Positions 5,501-8,664 of a stretch of DNA of 8,664 bases are shown here, piece after piece. This DNA is from CALMJB01 sp963977945 (lineage in GTDB: Bacteria; Actinomycetota; Actinomycetes; Nanopelagicales; Nanopelagicaceae). The notes under the pieces are model-generated. The model ran no database searches. It saw only the letters and a list, made by a program, of their open reading frames with translations, and was not told the origin of the DNA. Every line of letters starts with the position of its first letter. The stretch's first letter is position 1. Where the stretch lies: assembly GCA_963977945.1 (NCBI GenBank), contig CAXBQO010000042.1, positions 1 through 8,664 on the forward strand. Reading direction: 5' to 3'. Position numbers and translations under genes: made by a program.

Positions 5501-5574
5501 CAGGGCAGGAGGGACTTGAACCCCCAACCGCCGGTTTTGGAGACCGGAACTCTGGCCAGTTGAGCTACTGCCCT
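5501..5574 (-). tRNA. tRNA-Trp (anticodon CCA)
   Basis: The minus strand folds into a complete cloverleaf of 74 nt including the discriminator. The acceptor stem is AGGGCAG/CTGCCCT, and the D stem GCTC/GAGT has one G-U pair. The anticodon stem is CCGGT/ACCGG with loop CTCCAAA, so the anticodon CCA reads UGG. The variable loop has 5 nt, and the T stem GGGGG/CCCTC has a TTCAAGT loop. The discriminator is G73, as expected for tryptophan. The 3' CCA is not encoded (CAA follows), so it must be added. Its position directly before secE-nusG is the actinobacterial arrangement. Confidence 0.97.
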
Positions 5575-5601
5575 TCGAGCGTCACCAGGCAAGAGCTGAT
5601 A

Positions 5602-5631
5602 ATTATTTTTTTCAAATTTTTATCTACTCAA
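5602..5631 (-). promoter_or_regulatory. Candidate promoter for the tRNA-Trp-secE-nusG transcript
   Basis: On the minus strand TTGAGT (5626-5631, 4 of 6 matches to TTGACA) and AATAAT (5602-5607, 5 of 6 to TATAAT) are 18 bp apart. Transcription would start about 20 nt before the mature tRNA 5' end, typical of tRNA promoters. The region is AT-rich, which raises the chance of a random match. Confidence 0.45.
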
Positions 5632-5670
5632 AACCGTCTGCGCAGCTGTTGCATTTTTGATGCTTTACAG

Positions 5671-5698
5671 TTGCAAGCGCCAGGTGCGAAATTCTAAA
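5671..5698 (+). promoter_or_regulatory. Weak candidate promoter for the aminotransferase gene
   Basis: On the plus strand TTGCAA (5671-5676) and TCTAAA (5693-5698) are 16 bp apart, each with 4 of 6 consensus matches. It would give a leader of about 65 nt. A CATAAT at 5725-5730 is another possible -10 but lacks a partner -35. Confidence 0.22.
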
Positions 5699-5720
5699 GG
5701 TAATTTCTTAAATAGGTAAA
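5691..5720 (-). promoter_or_regulatory. Second candidate promoter upstream of tRNA-Trp
   Basis: TAGAAT (5691-5696, 5 of 6 to the -10 consensus) lies 18 bp after TTTACC (5715-5720, 4 of 6 to the -35) on the minus strand. It would give a leader of about 110 nt before the tRNA. It overlaps the candidate -10 for the opposite direction. Confidence 0.3.
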
Positions 5721-5770
5721 TTCCCATAATTTGTGCGAATAATTGAGCATAACTGGCAGACTTACCGCCC

Positions 5771-6976
5771 ATGAGCAGCGCCGAACTTTCCAAACGAATA
5801 AGTGCAATCGCAGAATCAGCAACTCTTGCAGTTGATGCTAAAGCCAAAGCACTTAAAGCTGCTGGAAAAGCTGTAATTGGTTTTGGTGCAGGTGAACCTG
5901 ACTTTCCAACTCCAAGTTACATTGTTGAAGCTGCAATAGCTGCTGCAAAAAATCCAGCAAACCATAAGTACTCACCAACAAGTGGGTTACCGGAATTACG
6001 ATCAGCAATTGTTGATAAAACAAAACGAGATTCAAATTTTAATATTTCAGCCGAACAAGTTTTGGTTACTAATGGTGGTAAACAAGCGGTTTATCAATCA
6101 TTTGCCACATTATTAAATCCAGGCGATGAAGTTATTTTGCCAGCGCCATATTGGACCACATACCCAGAGTGCATAAAACTCGCGGGCGGAGTTCCAGTAG
6201 AAGTATTTGCAGATGAAACTCAAAACTATTTAGTTTCGGTAGATCAACTAGAAAAAGCGCGCACCAACAAAACAAAAGTTTTATTGTTTTGTTCACCTTC
6301 TAATCCAACTGGATCGGTTTATTCACCAACTCAAGTTAAAGAAATAGGTGAATGGGCTTTAAAAAATGGAATCTGGGTAATTACCGATGAAATTTATGAA
6401 CACCTGCTTTATGACAATGCGAAGGCGCCAAGCATTTGTGTTGCGGTACCAGAACTAGCCGATCGCACCATAATTTTAAATGGCGTTGCTAAAACTTATG
6501 CCATGACAGGTTGGCGGGTAGGTTGGATGATTGGACCTAAATCTGTAATCAAAGCAGCTACGAATCTACAATCACATTTGAGCTCTAATGTTTCAAACAT
6601 TTCTCAACGAGCTGCAATCGCAGCATTAACCTCAGATCTTTCAGCTGTAAAAGAAATGCTCAAAGCCTTTGACCGACGTCGAAAACTTATTCATAAAATG
6701 CTAAATGAAATTAATGGAATCACTTGCCCACTTCCAACTGGCGCTTTTTATGTTTATCCATCTGTTAAATCTTTAATTGGAAAAAACTTAAAAGGCAAGG
6801 TTGCTAAGAGTTCTGCTGAGTTAGCAAATTTAATTTTAGAAGAAGCCGAAGTGGCGGCGGTACCAGGTGAAGCGTTTGGTCCATCTGGATACCTGCGCTT
6901 TTCATACGCACTAGGTGACGATGACATCACCATGGGCATTAATAAACTTAAAAAATATTTAGAATCAGCAAATTAA
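5771..6976 (+). CDS. aspC: Class I pyridoxal-phosphate aminotransferase, aspartate aminotransferase type
   Basis: This cytoplasmic enzyme should move the amino group between aspartate and 2-oxoglutarate, giving oxaloacetate and glutamate. The 401-residue length fits the Ib subgroup (Thermus/Bacillus type). Cofactor and substrate residues are all visible: GEPDFPTP near residue 41, N178 in SPSNPTG, D206 in ITDEIYE, and the Schiff-base K241 in AKTYAMTGWRVGW. R249 is the phosphate contact, and R376 in YLRFSYA binds the substrate alpha-carboxylate. Some Ib enzymes also transaminate prephenate; the sequence alone does not decide that. The ATG at 5771 gives the usual N-terminus (AIAESATLAVDAKAKAL) but has no clear Shine-Dalgarno site. 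It diverges from tRNA-Trp-secE, as in Streptomyces, and overlaps convergent murB by 4 bp. Confidence 0.93.
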   Translation: MSSAELSKRISAIAESATLAVDAKAKALKAAGKAVIGFGAGEPDFPTPSYIVEAAIAAAKNPANHKYSPTSGLPELRSAIVDKTKRDSNFNISAEQVLVTNGGKQAVYQSFATLLNPGDEVILPAPYWTTYPECIKLAGGVPVEVFADETQNYLVSVDQLEKARTNKTKVLLFCSPSNPTGSVYSPTQVKEIGEWALKNGIWVITDEIYEHLLYDNAKAPSICVAVPELADRTIILNGVAKTYAMTGWRVGWMIGPKSVIKAATNLQSHLSSNVSNISQRAAIAALTSDLSAVKEMLKAFDRRRKLIHKMLNEINGITCPLPTGAFYVYPSVKSLIGKNLKGKVAKSSAELANLILEEAEVAAVPGEAFGPSGYLRFSYALGDDDITMGINKLKKYLESAN

Positions 6977-7998
6977 TCTAAATCGCAACCAATAAGTTGC
7001 ACTTCAGGTTGTAATTCAATTCCGAATTTTTCTTTTACTTTTGCCTTTGCAGATCTTGCCAAAGCGACCATATCTTTTGCGGTAGCACTTCCAGAATTAG
7101 TAAAAGCAAGTACATGTAAATCAGAAACTTTCGCGCCAGAAAGTTGTTCGCCTCGCTTTACTCCAGCATTTTCTAATAACCATGCCGCTGAAGTTTTCAC
7201 ATTTCCATTTGGTTGTTGCCATTTTGGAGCACCCGCCGGCAATTTATCTGCCTGTAACTTGGTAATAATCGGATTAACAAAAAATGAACCGGCCGATTTT
7301 AAAGATTGATTACTTTTTCCAAGCAACATACCTTTTCGTTCTCTAATTTTTAATACCGCTTGCCTGACAGATTTTGTACTTGCCTTTGCTCCAACTTCAA
7401 TCTGCAACTCTTTTGCTAATTCTGGATAAGAAATTGCATCTGATTGTTCTCCGATTCGCAATTGAAATGTAACGGTTAAAACGACATATCTGTTGTTGGT
7501 GCGTTTAAATATGGAATCTCGATAAGAGAACTCACATTCGGTGGCTGAAAAACTCTTAATTTCTTTGCTCTTGCGATCATAAGTTTTCACTCGGGCAATA
7601 GTCTCGCTAACTTCATGTCCGTACGCGCCAATATTTTGAATTGGTGAACCACCAACAGTTCCTGGAATTCCGCTCAATGTTTCTAAGCCAGCAAAACCTT
7701 TATTTATCGAAGAAAGTACAAACGCATCCCAATCTTCTCCAGCAGAAACTTCAATCATTCCACCACTACATGCATCAACTTCTAACTGATTTCCTTTAGT
7801 TTCGACAATCACAACGGTTCCGGCAAATCCGTCATCACCAATAAGAACATTGCTACCGCCACCTAAAATTAAAAGAGGTTCTTTATTAACGTCAGCAGAT
7901 TTAACAAAATCAATTAACTCTGATTCAGTTTTGGCATGCACCAACTTTCTAGCTGGTCCACCAATTTTTAATGAAGTGAAGTCAGAGAGATTCTCCAT
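6973..7998 (-). CDS. murB: UDP-N-acetylenolpyruvoylglucosamine reductase MurB (type I)
   Basis: MurB is the FAD enzyme that uses NADPH to reduce enolpyruvyl-UDP-GlcNAc to UDP-N-acetylmuramate, the second committed step of peptidoglycan precursor synthesis in the cytoplasm. The 341-residue length and the YRDSIFK insertion mark the type I (E. coli-like) form. FAD-binding motifs are LGGGSNVLI (residues 45-53) and GIPGTVGGSPIQNIGAYG (110-127). The three catalytic residues are present: R160 in SYRDSIFK, S238 in SAGSFF, and E332 in LQPEVQLIG. The ATG at 7996-7998 lies 9 bp after the upstream glycosyltransferase stop, with GGAGA inside the end of that gene, so translation is probably coupled. Its TAA overlaps the aminotransferase stop on the other strand, and no terminator lies between the two. 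Confidence 0.97.
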   Translation of the reverse strand: MENLSDFTSLKIGGPARKLVHAKTESELIDFVKSADVNKEPLLILGGGSNVLIGDDGFAGTVVIVETKGNQLEVDACSGGMIEVSAGEDWDAFVLSSINKGFAGLETLSGIPGTVGGSPIQNIGAYGHEVSETIARVKTYDRKSKEIKSFSATECEFSYRDSIFKRTNNRYVVLTVTFQLRIGEQSDAISYPELAKELQIEVGAKASTKSVRQAVLKIRERKGMLLGKSNQSLKSAGSFFVNPIITKLQADKLPAGAPKWQQPNGNVKTSAAWLLENAGVKRGEQLSGAKVSDLHVLAFTNSGSATAKDMVALARSAKAKVKEKFGIELQPEVQLIGCDLD

Positions 7999-8007
7999 AA
8001 TTGAAGC

Positions 8008-8664
8008 CTATCTCCGGGGCGAAAGTATCTCGGTGCGACCGCGATAATTATCTAGAATTCGTTGATAATTTTTGCGCGAATTCTTGTCTCGATATTCCGA
8101 ATCTACGTCGTGGTAACCATGGTGACGTTCTTGCTTCAATGGTAAATCTAATTGAAAAATTTTTTTACCGGCTGCGCGAAGTTTTAACGAAAACTCTAAA
8201 TCGGCATTTCGGTAATACTTTGCGCTGGGATTAGCGCCACCTACCGACTTAGCAAATTTTCGATCAAAGACAATAAAGTAACTAAACAAGACATCAACTT
8301 CACCACTGCCTACATCTTTCACCGAACGCCATTCATCGGCGACATCTATTAGTCCGCCTTTCCAGCCCACTGCGGCAATTTCAGCATTAAAACTTTCTAA
8401 TGATTTTGAAATCGGATCAGAGATAAAAATTGTTGATGGATCCATAATTACCAAAAAATCCTCAGATTCCTGTTCTATAAAGTAATTAATAGCGTTACCC
8501 CAACCAAGTGGATTTTTAAGGTCAACCCGCTTTATCTGTTTATTCTCGCTAAATGTCTCTAACTCTGATGTTTTTTGTTTGCCATTAACTAATACTGAAA
8601 TAGGCGAATCGGTTGAATTTAGAATCGAATTTAAGCAATTGGCAAAATCAGACAAATACCCATC
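8008..8664 (-). CDS. GT2-like glycosyltransferase, C-terminal part (5' end outside the window)
   Basis: This looks like a GT-A-fold glycosyltransferase related to family 2, probably using a nucleotide sugar on a cell-envelope acceptor; the sugar and acceptor cannot be told. The frame stays open to the right edge, giving 218 residues. A TTG at 8653-8655 could be mistaken for a start, but coding-like sequence (DGY) precedes it and the usual first beta strand is missing, so the gene is incomplete here. Family-like features are CLNSILNS followed by ISVLVNG near the N-terminus, GWGNAINY, a DXD-like IMDPSTIF around residue 75, and YRNADLEFSLKLRAAGKK near residue 150 (the ED..L..R region). ERHHGYHD near residue 180 is followed by a basic tail. 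No membrane segment is seen. murB begins 9 bp downstream. Confidence 0.7.
   Translation of the reverse strand, partial: DGYLSDFANCLNSILNSTDSPISVLVNGKQKTSELETFSENKQIKRVDLKNPLGWGNAINYFIEQESEDFLVIMDPSTIFISDPISKSLESFNAEIAAVGWKGGLIDVADEWRSVKDVGSGEVDVLFSYFIVFDRKFAKSVGGANPSAKYYRNADLEFSLKLRAAGKKIFQLDLPLKQERHHGYHDVDSEYRDKNSRKNYQRILDNYRGRTEILSPRR

Noticed and set aside
5342..5697. Two plus-strand reading frames of 73 and 101 residues over the tRNA region (one contains QEGLEPPTAGFGDRNSGQ)
   Set aside because: They are antisense to tRNA-Trp and the A-rich spacer; peptides of the GLEPPT type are a familiar false product of translating tRNA genes backwards.
8653..8655. TTG as the true start of the glycosyltransferase
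   Set aside because: The frame continues upstream to the window edge, and the expected first beta strand and nucleotide-binding motif of the family are missing, so the gene is cut by the window.
1..8664. Mobile elements, CRISPR arrays, toxin-antitoxin or defence genes
   Set aside because: No transposase-like protein, spaced repeats, integrase site at the tRNA or foreign-looking segment is visible; all frames of substance are housekeeping genes.

Overview
The window is a housekeeping block from a bacterium that looks like a low-GC member of the Actinobacteria (Actinomycetota). Two things suggest this. The gene order tRNA-Trp, secE, nusG, rplK, rplA, rplJ, rplL, rpoB, with an aspartate aminotransferase and murB next to the tRNA, is the order I know from Streptomyces and Mycobacterium. 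Protein details agree: an acidic N-terminal extension on NusG, a very short SecE, and an rpoB that starts with TTG. The base composition is clearly AT-rich by eye (AT-rich third codon positions, AT-rich spacers). That fits a streamlined freshwater lineage such as the acI/Nanopelagicales group better than the classical high-GC genera. The placement is inference; no phylogeny could be run.

Layout, read along the minus strand from right to left. A GT-A-like glycosyltransferase enters from the right edge (5' end missing, 8664-8008) and is followed after 9 bp by murB (7998-6973). Facing murB on the plus strand is a class I aspartate aminotransferase (5771-6976); the two genes converge and overlap by 4 bp. 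A 196-bp divergent spacer (5575-5770) holds candidate promoters for both directions. From there the minus strand carries tRNA-Trp(CCA) (5574-5501), an A-rich unstructured spacer, secE, nusG, rplK, rplA, rplJ, rplL and the first 584 codons of rpoB, which runs off the left edge.

The genes form the core of transcription, translation and secretion: SecE of the Sec translocon, NusG coupling RNA polymerase to the ribosome, the L11/L1 and L10/L12 stalk proteins, and the RNA polymerase beta subunit. The most informative non-coding parts are three RNA control points visible on the minus strand. The first is a hairpin between rplK and rplA that resembles the L1 site of 23S rRNA. The second is an L10-type leader before rplJ, ending in a strong intrinsic terminator with a competing antiterminator helix. 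The third is a strong intrinsic terminator between rplL and rpoB. Together they could set the dose of L1, of L10/L12 and of RNA polymerase separately within one cluster.

I found no mobile element, CRISPR array, phage gene or unrecognised gene system. No gene-free stretch exceeds about 210 bp. The window is ordinary in gene content; the points worth a second look are regulatory.
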